Shown in pieces: positions 5,872-11,542 of a stretch of 11,542 nt of DNA. The notes below the pieces were generated by a model that worked only from the letters and a program-made list of their open reading frames with translations, made no database searches and was not told the origin of the DNA. The position numbers and the translations under genes were made by a program. Each line of letters starts with the position of its first letter. The first letter of the stretch is position 1. The stretch comes from Thermococcus sp. (GTDB taxonomy: Archaea > Methanobacteriota_B > Thermococci > Thermococcales > Thermococcaceae): assembly GCF_027066465.1 (NCBI RefSeq), contig NZ_JAMONU010000091.1, forward strand, positions 1 to 11,542, given 5' to 3'.

Positions 5872-6780
5872 ATGGACAAGGAGAGGTTGATTGCCGAGAT
5901 TGAGAAGCTCAAGGAGGAGCGCAACGCGATAATCATGGCCCACAACTACCAGCTCCCCGAGGTGCAGGATATAGCCGATTTTCTTGGGGACAGCCTCGAA
6001 CTCGCGAGAAAAGCTGTGAAAACCGATGCCGACGTCATAGTCTTCGCGGGCGTCGATTTCATGGCCGAGACCGCTAAAATCCTCAACCCGGAGAAAACCG
6101 TTCTCATTCCATCTAAGAACGCCACGTGTGAGATGGCCAACATGCTCAAAGTCGAGCACATACTTGAAGCTAAGAGGAGGTATCCTAACGCTCCCGTCGT
6201 CCTCTACGTGAACACCACCGCCGAGGCAAAGGCCTACGCCGACGTAACCGTTACCTCCGCCAACGCTGTCAAAATCGTCGAAAAGCTCGATTCCGACGTC
6301 GTCATCTTCGGTCCGGACAAGAACTTAGGAAGCTACGTCGCGAGAATGACCGGCAAGAAGGTAATCCCGGTCCCGCCCGATGGCCACTGCTACGTCCACA
6401 GGAAGTTCACCCTTGAAGACGTCGAGCGCGCGAGGAGGCTCCACCCAAACGCCAAGCTCATGGTTCACCCCGAATGCGAGCCAGAAGTGCAAGAAAAGGC
6501 CGACATCATCGTTTCCACCGGCGGAATGATACGGCACGCGCCTGAGCACGACGAGTGGGTCGTCTTCACAGAGAGGGAGATGGTATACCGGCTGAGCAAG
6601 CTCTACCCGAACATAAAGTTCTATCCCGCGAGGGAGGACGCCGTCTGCGTTGGAATGAAAGCGATAACGCTCCAGAGCGTCTACGAGTCGCTCAGAGATA
6701 TGAAATACCGGGTGGAGGTTCCAGCCGAGATAGCCGAGAAGGCAAGAAAGGCCATCGAGAGGATGCTGGAGATGAGCTGA
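5872..6780 (+). CDS. nadA: Quinolinate synthase A
   Basis: NadA condenses iminoaspartate with dihydroxyacetone phosphate to give quinolinate, using a [4Fe-4S] cluster whose free iron binds substrate. The 302-residue length matches the short archaeal and Thermotoga form. The three expected cluster ligands are Cys86 (NATCEM), Cys173 (DGHCYVH) and Cys259 (AVCVGM); their spacing of 87 and 86 residues fits the known archaeal enzyme. Other family stretches include AHNYQLPEVQDIADFLGDSLELA near the N-terminus (first and last parts of helix 1), FAGVDFMAETAKIL, YVNTTAEAKA, FGPDKNLG and STGGMIRHA. Cys202 (HPECE) is an additional conserved cysteine outside the ligand set. ATG 5872 has GGGGTG 4 nt upstream. 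nadC starts 1 nt past the stop, so the two are surely co-transcribed. Confidence 0.97.
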   Translation: MDKERLIAEIEKLKEERNAIIMAHNYQLPEVQDIADFLGDSLELARKAVKTDADVIVFAGVDFMAETAKILNPEKTVLIPSKNATCEMANMLKVEHILEAKRRYPNAPVVLYVNTTAEAKAYADVTVTSANAVKIVEKLDSDVVIFGPDKNLGSYVARMTGKKVIPVPPDGHCYVHRKFTLEDVERARRLHPNAKLMVHPECEPEVQEKADIIVSTGGMIRHAPEHDEWVVFTEREMVYRLSKLYPNIKFYPAREDAVCVGMKAITLQSVYESLRDMKYRVEVPAEIAEKARKAIERMLEMS

Positions 6781-6781
6781 T

Positions 6782-7618
6782 ATGGTCCCCCTCAACTACC
6801 TCCTCCGGTTCATTGAAGAGGATGCACCCTTCGGCGACGTGACGAGCGAGGCGGTGATTCCCGAGGGAACTAAAGCCAGGGCCGTAATCGTGGCCAAGCA
6901 GAACGGAATTATAGCGGGCGTTGAAGAAGCTAAAGCCCTCTTCGAGCACTTTGGCGTCAAGGTTTCTGTCAGAAAACGCGACGGCGAGGAAGTGAGGAGG
7001 GGAGACGTAATCCTCGAGCTTGAGGGGGACGCGAGGGCCATTCTGCTCGTCGAGAGAACAGCGTTAAACGTCATGGGCAGGATGAGCGGTATCGCGACCG
7101 AGGTTAGAAACCTCGTCGAGAAAGTTAGAGCTGTGAACCCGAAGGTCCGGGTAGCCGGCACGAGGAAGAGCCTTCTCAGGCCGATAGACAAAAAGGCTAT
7201 CCTCATCGGGGGTGGAGAGCCGCACCGCTTCTCGCTGAGCGACGCGATACTCATCAAGGACAACCATCTCGCCCTTGTTCCGCTGGAGGAAGCAATAAGG
7301 CGCGCGAAGGAATTTTCTGTTTACAAAGTTGTCGAGGTTGAAGTGGAGAGCCTCGGGGACGCCCTCAGGGCGGCAAAAGCCGGGGCCGACGTTGTGATGC
7401 TCGACAACATGAAACCCGGGGAGATAGCGGAGACGATTGAGGCTTTAAAGCGCGAGGGCCTGCGCGACAGGGTGAAAATCGAGGTCTCCGGAGGAATAAC
7501 TCCTGAGAACATCGAGGAGTATGCGAAGCTCGACGTAGATGTCATAAGCCTCGGCTATCTGACGCACTCGGTCAGGAACTTTGACGTTAGTCTCGAGATT
7601 GTCGGGAAGCTTCGGTGA
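6782..7618 (+). CDS. nadC: Nicotinate-nucleotide pyrophosphorylase (quinolinate phosphoribosyltransferase)
   Basis: NadC converts quinolinate and PRPP to nicotinate mononucleotide with release of CO2 and PPi, completing the pathway begun by nadB and nadA. At 278 residues it is of normal length. The N-terminal EEDAPFGDVTSEAV stretch, the core ERTALNVMGRMSGIAT, the AGTRKS and KDNHLA segments that supply basic residues for substrate binding, VMLDNM, and EVSGGITPENI near the phosphate site are all typical of the alpha/beta-barrel family. ATG 6782 follows the nadA TGA by a single base. A GGAG at 6768-6771, inside nadA, is the likely ribosome-binding site. Confidence 0.97.
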   Translation: MVPLNYLLRFIEEDAPFGDVTSEAVIPEGTKARAVIVAKQNGIIAGVEEAKALFEHFGVKVSVRKRDGEEVRRGDVILELEGDARAILLVERTALNVMGRMSGIATEVRNLVEKVRAVNPKVRVAGTRKSLLRPIDKKAILIGGGEPHRFSLSDAILIKDNHLALVPLEEAIRRAKEFSVYKVVEVEVESLGDALRAAKAGADVVMLDNMKPGEIAETIEALKREGLRDRVKIEVSGGITPENIEEYAKLDVDVISLGYLTHSVRNFDVSLEIVGKLR

Positions 7619-7663
7619 GCTCCTTCGGGTTTTGATGTATTTTACTAAACATTTTTCACCCCC

Positions 7664-7694
7664 GCCATTCCGTTTCGGTGGCAAGGCTTATATT
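7664..7694 (+). promoter_or_regulatory. pdxST promoter with adjacent imperfect palindrome
   Basis: The TATA box CTTATATTC is at 7687-7694, giving an expected transcript start near 7716. Immediately upstream (7664-7682) is an imperfect palindrome: GCCA-TT-CCG / CGG-TGGC around a TTT centre. A palindrome abutting the BRE/TATA region is where a regulator or a stem-loop could act. The rest of the 124-nt nadC-pdxS gap holds T-rich sequence (7637-7656) that may terminate nadA-nadC. Confidence 0.45.
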
Positions 7695-7742
7695 CCCTTT
7701 TTCAAATCAAAATCTGAAGGAAAGCGGAAAGGGGTGATTGGT

Positions 7743-8750
7743 ATGGGAAAGTTCGATGTTATTGAAGCCAAAGGGACGGAGAGACTGAAGAGGGGATTCG
7801 CCAAGATGGTCAAAGGCGGTGTCATCATGGACGTCACCAACGCCGAGCAGGCGAGAATTGCGGAAGAGGCCGGAGCGGTCTCGGTCATGGCACTTCACAA
7901 GGTTCCCGCTGACATCAGAAAAGCCGGCGGCGTTGCAAGGATGGCGCCGATTGAGAAGATTCAGGAGATAATGGACGCCGTAACGATTCCGGTCATGGCC
8001 AAGGTCAGAATCGGCCACGTCGCAGAGGCGAGAATACTCGAAGCTTTGGGCGTTGATATGATTGACGAGAGCGAGGTTCTAACGCCATCGGACCCGTTCT
8101 TCCACATAGACAAGAGAGAATTTACCGTCCCCTTCGTCTGTGGCGCGAGGAACCTCGGCGAGGCCGTGAGAAGGATATGGGAAGGGGCCGCAATGATTAG
8201 AACCAAAGGTGAAGCCGGAACCGGCAACATCGTCGAGGCCGTCAGGCACGTCCGCCTCGTTGCCGAGGGAATAAGGCAGATTCAGGCCATGACCGACGAG
8301 CAGGTCTACGGCGTTGCCGAAAAGTTCGCCGAGCCCTACCTCAGGCTCGCCCTCAACGTCAAGGAGATAGCCGGACTTCCGGCAAAGGTTCTCGAGAACG
8401 AGCCGATTTACGGGCACTACACCTACCGCGAAATCGTTGACGGCCTCTACAAGGTCCTCCTTGAGATAAAGAAGCTCGGTCGCCTTCCGGTAGTTAACTT
8501 TGCCGCCGGTGGCGTCGCAACCCCGGCAGACGCGGCTCTTATGATGCAGATGGGCATGGACGGCGTCTTCGTCGGCTCGGGAATCTTCAAGAGCTCCAAC
8601 CCGCCGAAGATGGCGAGGGCCATAGTCGAGGCCGTCAACCACTGGGACGAGCCGGACGTTCTCGTCGAGATAAGCAGGGAAATCGGCGAGCCGATGAAGG
8701 GCCAGGACATCGAGGAGCTGGAGGTTCGCCTTGAGGAGAGGGGCGTCTGA
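7743..8750 (+). CDS. pdxS: Pyridoxal 5'-phosphate synthase subunit PdxS
   Basis: PdxS builds PLP directly from ribose 5-phosphate, glyceraldehyde 3-phosphate and ammonia supplied by PdxT, as a dodecamer. The 335-residue length is standard for Thermococcales. Catalytic residues are in place: Asp30 (GVIMDVTN), Lys87 in MAKVRIGH (the ribose 5-phosphate Schiff base) and Lys155 in TKGEAGTGN. Each is offset by six from the Bacillus numbering. Other hallmarks are DMIDESEVLTPSD, VPFVCGARNLGEA and the phosphate-site loops FAAGGVATPADAA and GVFVGSGIFKS. I chose ATG 7743 over the upstream in-frame start at 7581, which lies in nadC; GGTGAT (7733-7738) is 4 nt upstream and family homology starts with GKFDVIEAKGT. 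Confidence 0.98.
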   Translation: MGKFDVIEAKGTERLKRGFAKMVKGGVIMDVTNAEQARIAEEAGAVSVMALHKVPADIRKAGGVARMAPIEKIQEIMDAVTIPVMAKVRIGHVAEARILEALGVDMIDESEVLTPSDPFFHIDKREFTVPFVCGARNLGEAVRRIWEGAAMIRTKGEAGTGNIVEAVRHVRLVAEGIRQIQAMTDEQVYGVAEKFAEPYLRLALNVKEIAGLPAKVLENEPIYGHYTYREIVDGLYKVLLEIKKLGRLPVVNFAAGGVATPADAALMMQMGMDGVFVGSGIFKSSNPPKMARAIVEAVNHWDEPDVLVEISREIGEPMKGQDIEELEVRLEERGV

Positions 8751-8784
8751 CTCTTCTCCTTTTTCACCTTTTGGAGGGATAACC

Positions 8785-9378
8785 GTGGTCAGGGTAGGGG
8801 TTATAGGCCTACAAGGAGATGTCAGCGAGCACATCGAGGCGAGCAAAAAAGCTCTTGAGAACCTCGGCGTTACCGGTGAGGTTATATGGCTCAGGAAGCC
8901 GGAGCAGCTCGAGGGAATCTCGGCCATCATAATCCCCGGCGGTGAGAGCACCACCATCTCAAAGCTCATGGTCAAAACTGGCCTCTTCGAGCCGGTCAAA
9001 AAGCTCGGCGAGGAAGGTCTGCCAATCATGGGAACGTGCGCCGGTCTCATAATGCTCTCCAAAGACGTCATCGGGGCAACGCCGGAGCAGAGGTTCCTCG
9101 AGTTGCTTGACGTCAAGGTGAACAGAAACGCCTACGGCAGGCAGGTGGACAGCTTTGAGGCGCCTGTAAAGCTTGCCTTCAGCGACGAACCGTTCATAGG
9201 CGTCTTCATCCGCGCCCCGAGGATAGTGGAGCTCCTCAGCGACAAGGTGAAGCCGATAGCGTGGCTCGGCGACAGGGTTGTTGGCGTCGAGCAGGACAAC
9301 CTAATCGGCCTCGAGTTCCACCCCGAGCTGACGGACGACACGAGGGTTCACGAGTACTTCCTCTGGAAGGTCCTTTGA
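8785..9378 (+). CDS. pdxT: Pyridoxal 5'-phosphate synthase glutaminase subunit PdxT
   Basis: PdxT hydrolyses glutamine and channels ammonia to PdxS. It is a 197-residue class I glutaminase-like protein. It shows the GLQGDVSEH N-terminus, the oxyanion loop PGGESTTI, nucleophile Cys85 in GTCAGLIML, and His179/Glu181 in EFHPEL completing the triad. The conserved NAYGRQ and FIRAPRI segments are also present. The start is GTG 8785, with GGAGGG (8773-8778) 6 nt upstream. An in-frame ATG at 8731 lies inside pdxS and lacks family homology. The 34-nt gap to pdxS contains no convincing TATA box, so the two are presumably one operon. Confidence 0.97.
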   Translation: MVRVGVIGLQGDVSEHIEASKKALENLGVTGEVIWLRKPEQLEGISAIIIPGGESTTISKLMVKTGLFEPVKKLGEEGLPIMGTCAGLIMLSKDVIGATPEQRFLELLDVKVNRNAYGRQVDSFEAPVKLAFSDEPFIGVFIRAPRIVELLSDKVKPIAWLGDRVVGVEQDNLIGLEFHPELTDDTRVHEYFLWKVL

Positions 9379-9404
9379 CCTTTGACAAGTTTTCGTCGAT
9401 TGTC

Positions 9405-9423
9405 TTCAAAAAAGTTTATATTT
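9405..9423 (+). promoter_or_regulatory. Promoter of the formate-dehydrogenase-type gene
   Basis: A strong TATA box, GTTTATATTT (9414-9423), is preceded by an A-rich BRE-like stretch. It puts transcription near 9444, at AGGTGA (9443-9448), 4 nt before the GTG start at 9453. This makes the gene a separate unit from pdxST. I looked for the SurR half-site pattern GTTnnnAAC here and did not find it. Confidence 0.6.
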
Positions 9424-9452
9424 TTTCGCCCTTCTCGCCAAAAGGTGATAGC

Positions 9453-11438
9453 GTGAAGACCGTTGTGTGTCCCTTCTGCGGCTTTGGGTGCAGGCTCCTC
9501 GTTGACGAGAAAAGCATGAGGGTCAAGCCCTACCCCGGCGAGCCGAACAGGGAAAAGCTCTGCCCCAAGGGCCTCTACTCGCTCGAGTTCGTCCGCTCTC
9601 CGGGAAGGCTGAAGAGGCCCCTCAAGAGGGTCGGTTCGGCGATGGTCCCAATCAGCTGGGGGGTCGCTATAGAGGAGATAGCCAACAGACTGCTCGAGAT
9701 AAGGGAGCTTTACGGCCCCGATGCGGTGGCGTTCCTCTCGTCCTCGAAGGTGAGCAACGAGGAGAACTACCTCCTCCAGAAGATTGCCCGCCTGTTCGGC
9801 ACGAACAACATAGACAACTGCGCGAGGCTGTGCCACGAGGCGAGCGTTCACGCGCTCAAGCTGACCGTTGGAACCGGAGCGCAGACGAACCCCTACGAGG
9901 ACATCGAGCGCTTCAACGCCGTCCTGATATGGGGCTACAATCCCGCTGAAACGCACCCCGTCGTCATGGACTACATTCTGAGGGCCAAGAGGAGGGGAGC
10001 TAAAATAATCGTCGTGGACGTCAGGGAAACGCGGACGATGGCCTTTGCAGACTACAAGCTCGTCATAAAGCCCGGGACGGACATAGTCCTGGCCAACGCG
10101 ATTGCCCACGTTATAATCAAGGAGGGCCTCTACAACGAGGAGTTCATCAGGATGAGGACGAGCGGGTTCTCCGAAGTCAGAATGGGGGTTACGAAGTACA
10201 CCCCAGAGTACGCGGAGGGCGTAACCGGAGTCCCCGCGGAGACGATAAGGGAAGTTGCGAGGGCCTTCGCACTGGCCGGAAGCGGGGCGATAATGTGGGG
10301 GATGGGCTTAACCCAGCACGTCTCTGGCGTTGAGAACGTTCTGGCTGTGATAAACCTCGCACTGCTCCTCGGCTACATCGGCGAGCGCGGTGGCCTCTAT
10401 CCAATGCGCGGACAGAACAACGTCCAGGGAGCGGCGTACATGGGCGCGCTCAGCGAGTTCCTGCCGGGCTACGTCCCGCTGACCGACGAACGCTTCCGGA
10501 AGCGCGTTGCCGACGTGTGGGGAGTCGAGGACATACCAACGGACAGGGGACTCTACCTCACCGAGCTGTGGGAGGCGATAGAAGAGGGCGACGTGAAGGC
10601 CCTCTACATCGTCGGCGAGAATCCGGCTGTGAGCGAGGCGAACTTTGACCACGTAAGAAAAGCCCTCAGAAAGCTCGACTTACTCGTGGTCCAGGACATC
10701 TTCATGACAAGAACGGCGCGCTACGCCCACTACATCCTCCCGGCATCGGCTTTCTGCGAAAAGGCCGGCAGTTACATGAACAGCGAGCGGAGAATCCAGT
10801 GGAGCCACAAAGTCTGCGAGCCCTACGCCGACTCAAGGCCCGACTGGGAGATTCTGGCGATGCTCGGCCGGGCGCTCGGACTTCCGGGCTTTACCTACGC
10901 GAGCGTTGAGGAGATAACGGCAGAGTACTTCCGTCTCTTCCCGGAGCTTGAGGAGAGGGACGTTGAGGAACTCAAGAACGGCGATGGAATCTTTCTGCCC
11001 AGGAAGAGGCTTCACACCTGGGAGTTCGCGACGCCCGACGGAAAGGCCCGCTTCATGGCCGTCGAGAGAATCTCGCCCTGGGAGGAGCCGAACGGGGAGT
11101 TCCCGCTGGTTCTCACGACCGTTCGCTTAATAAGCCACTACAACACCGGCGAGATGACGCGGAGGAGTCCCTCGCTCGTGAAGCTCATGGGCGAGCCGAG
11201 GGCGTTGATGAGTAAGCGCGACGCGGAAAGGCTCGGAATCCGCGACGGCGACTGGGTGGAGATTGAAACACGGCGCGGAAGGATAAGGATGCGCGCGAAG
11301 GTCGAGAAAGTTCAGGAGGGCCTCGTCGTGGTTCCCTTTCACTTCAAGGCGAACAAACTTACCAGTCCAGCACTCAACAAGGCCGGAACTCCGGCGTTCA
11401 AGTTCTCGGCGTGTCGGGTCAAGAGGGTCAAAACCTGA
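9453..11438 (+). CDS. fdhA: Molybdopterin oxidoreductase, formate dehydrogenase alpha (catalytic) subunit
   Basis: This 661-residue protein has the domain order of FdhF-type formate dehydrogenase, which oxidises formate to CO2 at a bis-MGD Mo or W centre. The N-terminal [4Fe-4S] ligands are Cys6, Cys9, Cys13 and Cys37. The active-site segment NCARLCHEASV has Cys127 where selenoenzymes carry selenocysteine, followed by His128. Cofactor-binding stretches follow: WGYNPAETHP, KPGTDIVLANAIAH, RGQNNVQGAAYMG, GENPAVSEAN and ILPASAFCEKAGSYMNSERR. The C-terminal domain (about 545-655) has SHYNTGEMTRR and PFHFKANKLTSPALN. Start GTG 9453 is chosen because the domain begins there and AGGTGA precedes it. 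No HycB-like Fe-S partner, diaphorase or hydrogenase gene adjoins it within the window. Another molybdoenzyme of the same family cannot be fully excluded. Its last 11 nt overlap convergent purF. Confidence 0.92.
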   Translation: MKTVVCPFCGFGCRLLVDEKSMRVKPYPGEPNREKLCPKGLYSLEFVRSPGRLKRPLKRVGSAMVPISWGVAIEEIANRLLEIRELYGPDAVAFLSSSKVSNEENYLLQKIARLFGTNNIDNCARLCHEASVHALKLTVGTGAQTNPYEDIERFNAVLIWGYNPAETHPVVMDYILRAKRRGAKIIVVDVRETRTMAFADYKLVIKPGTDIVLANAIAHVIIKEGLYNEEFIRMRTSGFSEVRMGVTKYTPEYAEGVTGVPAETIREVARAFALAGSGAIMWGMGLTQHVSGVENVLAVINLALLLGYIGERGGLYPMRGQNNVQGAAYMGALSEFLPGYVPLTDERFRKRVADVWGVEDIPTDRGLYLTELWEAIEEGDVKALYIVGENPAVSEANFDHVRKALRKLDLLVVQDIFMTRTARYAHYILPASAFCEKAGSYMNSERRIQWSHKVCEPYADSRPDWEILAMLGRALGLPGFTYASVEEITAEYFRLFPELEERDVEELKNGDGIFLPRKRLHTWEFATPDGKARFMAVERISPWEEPNGEFPLVLTTVRLISHYNTGEMTRRSPSLVKLMGEPRALMSKRDAERLGIRDGDWVEIETRRGRIRMRAKVEKVQEGLVVVPFHFKANKLTSPALNKAGTPAFKFSACRVKRVKT

Positions 11439-11542
11439 ACGCCCACTCGGGATACTGGCCGGTTAGGCAGGCCGTGCAGAGGTCTTCCCTACCGACGGCC
11501 CTTTTCAGGCCCTCAACGCTGAGATAAGCTAAGCTGTCCGCT
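11428..11542 (-). CDS. purF: Amidophosphoribosyltransferase, C-terminal end (cut by window edge)
   Basis: The minus strand is open from the right edge to TGA 11430-11428, giving the last 37 residues. They read ADSLAYLSVEGLKRAVG and then LCTACLTGQYP before ending WAFRF. This is the characteristic PurF C-terminus, including the CxxC pair that supplies two of four ligands to the structural [4Fe-4S] cluster in Bacillus-type enzymes. PurF makes phosphoribosylamine from PRPP and glutamine, the first step of purine synthesis. The catalytic N-terminal domain and start lie outside the window. The stop region overlaps the 3' end of the convergent molybdoenzyme gene by 11 bp. Confidence 0.93.
   Translation of the reverse strand, partial: ADSLAYLSVEGLKRAVGREDLCTACLTGQYPEWAFRF

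Noticed and set aside
7581..7742. N-terminal extension of pdxS into nadC
   Set aside because: The added residues lie in nadC and the promoter region, lack homology, and a good GGTGAT-ATG start exists at 7743.
8079..9116. 345-codon open frame on the minus strand across pdxS and pdxT
   Set aside because: It spans two conserved genes and their intergenic gap, has no credible domain and reads as low-complexity Ser/Leu/Val sequence; it is a shadow of the real coding strand.
9261..9452. N-terminal extension of the molybdoenzyme into pdxT
   Set aside because: It would overlap pdxT and the TATA box; the [4Fe-4S] domain begins at once after GTG 9453.
9831..9833. Possible selenocysteine codon at the formate dehydrogenase active site
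   Set aside because: The codon is TGC (Cys), not TGA, so no recoding or SECIS element is needed.
9348..10109. 253-codon minus-strand open frame across the 5' part of the molybdoenzyme gene
   Set aside because: It is antisense to the conserved Fe-S and active-site region, with no recognisable motif or promoter.

Overview
The window looks like chromosomal DNA from a hyperthermophilic archaeon of the order Thermococcales, most likely Thermococcus. The evidence is GC-rich coding sequence with heavy AGG/GAG/AAG use, A/T-rich TATA-type boxes about 25-40 nt before start codons, short leaders with GGAGG or GGTGA ribosome-binding sites, and the character of the proteins. No rRNA, tRNA, CRISPR array, transposase or attachment site was seen.

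Layout. Bases 2-862 (minus) hold the N-terminal 287 codons of an SF1 IGHMBP2/Upf1-like helicase running off the left edge. Divergent from it is a two-gene toxin-antitoxin pair: a ribbon-helix-helix antitoxin (945-1223) and a MazF/PemK-like toxin (1207-1575). Next, on the minus strand, is a small unrecognised gene (2004-1659). It has its own TATA box and ribosome-binding site but is split by a +1 frameshift at a run of six Gs. From 2209 to 11438 everything is on the plus strand: guaB (IMP dehydrogenase), nadB (L-aspartate oxidase), a DUF104-type antitoxin with a VapC PIN-domain toxin, nadA (quinolinate synthase), nadC (quinolinate phosphoribosyltransferase), pdxS and pdxT (PLP synthase), and a formate-dehydrogenase-type molybdoenzyme. 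The last 115 bases carry the C-terminus of purF on the minus strand, overlapping the molybdoenzyme's 3' end by 11 bp.

How the genes fit together. nadB, nadA and nadC encode the complete de novo route from aspartate and DHAP to nicotinate mononucleotide. pdxS/pdxT encode the two subunits of the DXP-independent PLP synthase. guaB uses NAD+ to make XMP, and purF starts purine synthesis. The region is therefore mainly a cofactor and purine housekeeping block, with two toxin-antitoxin modules embedded in it. One of these sits between nadB and nadA. NadA, the molybdoenzyme and PurF all show the cysteines expected of [4Fe-4S] proteins, which fits an anaerobe.

The points most worth a second look are the frameshifted small gene, the vapBC-type pair inside the nad cluster, and the formate-dehydrogenase catalytic subunit with no electron-transfer partner in view. 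I saw no clear sign of a wholly new multi-gene system. Only one stretch of about 300 bases (1905-2208) would lack a gene, and only if the frameshifted gene is called from its downstream TTG.
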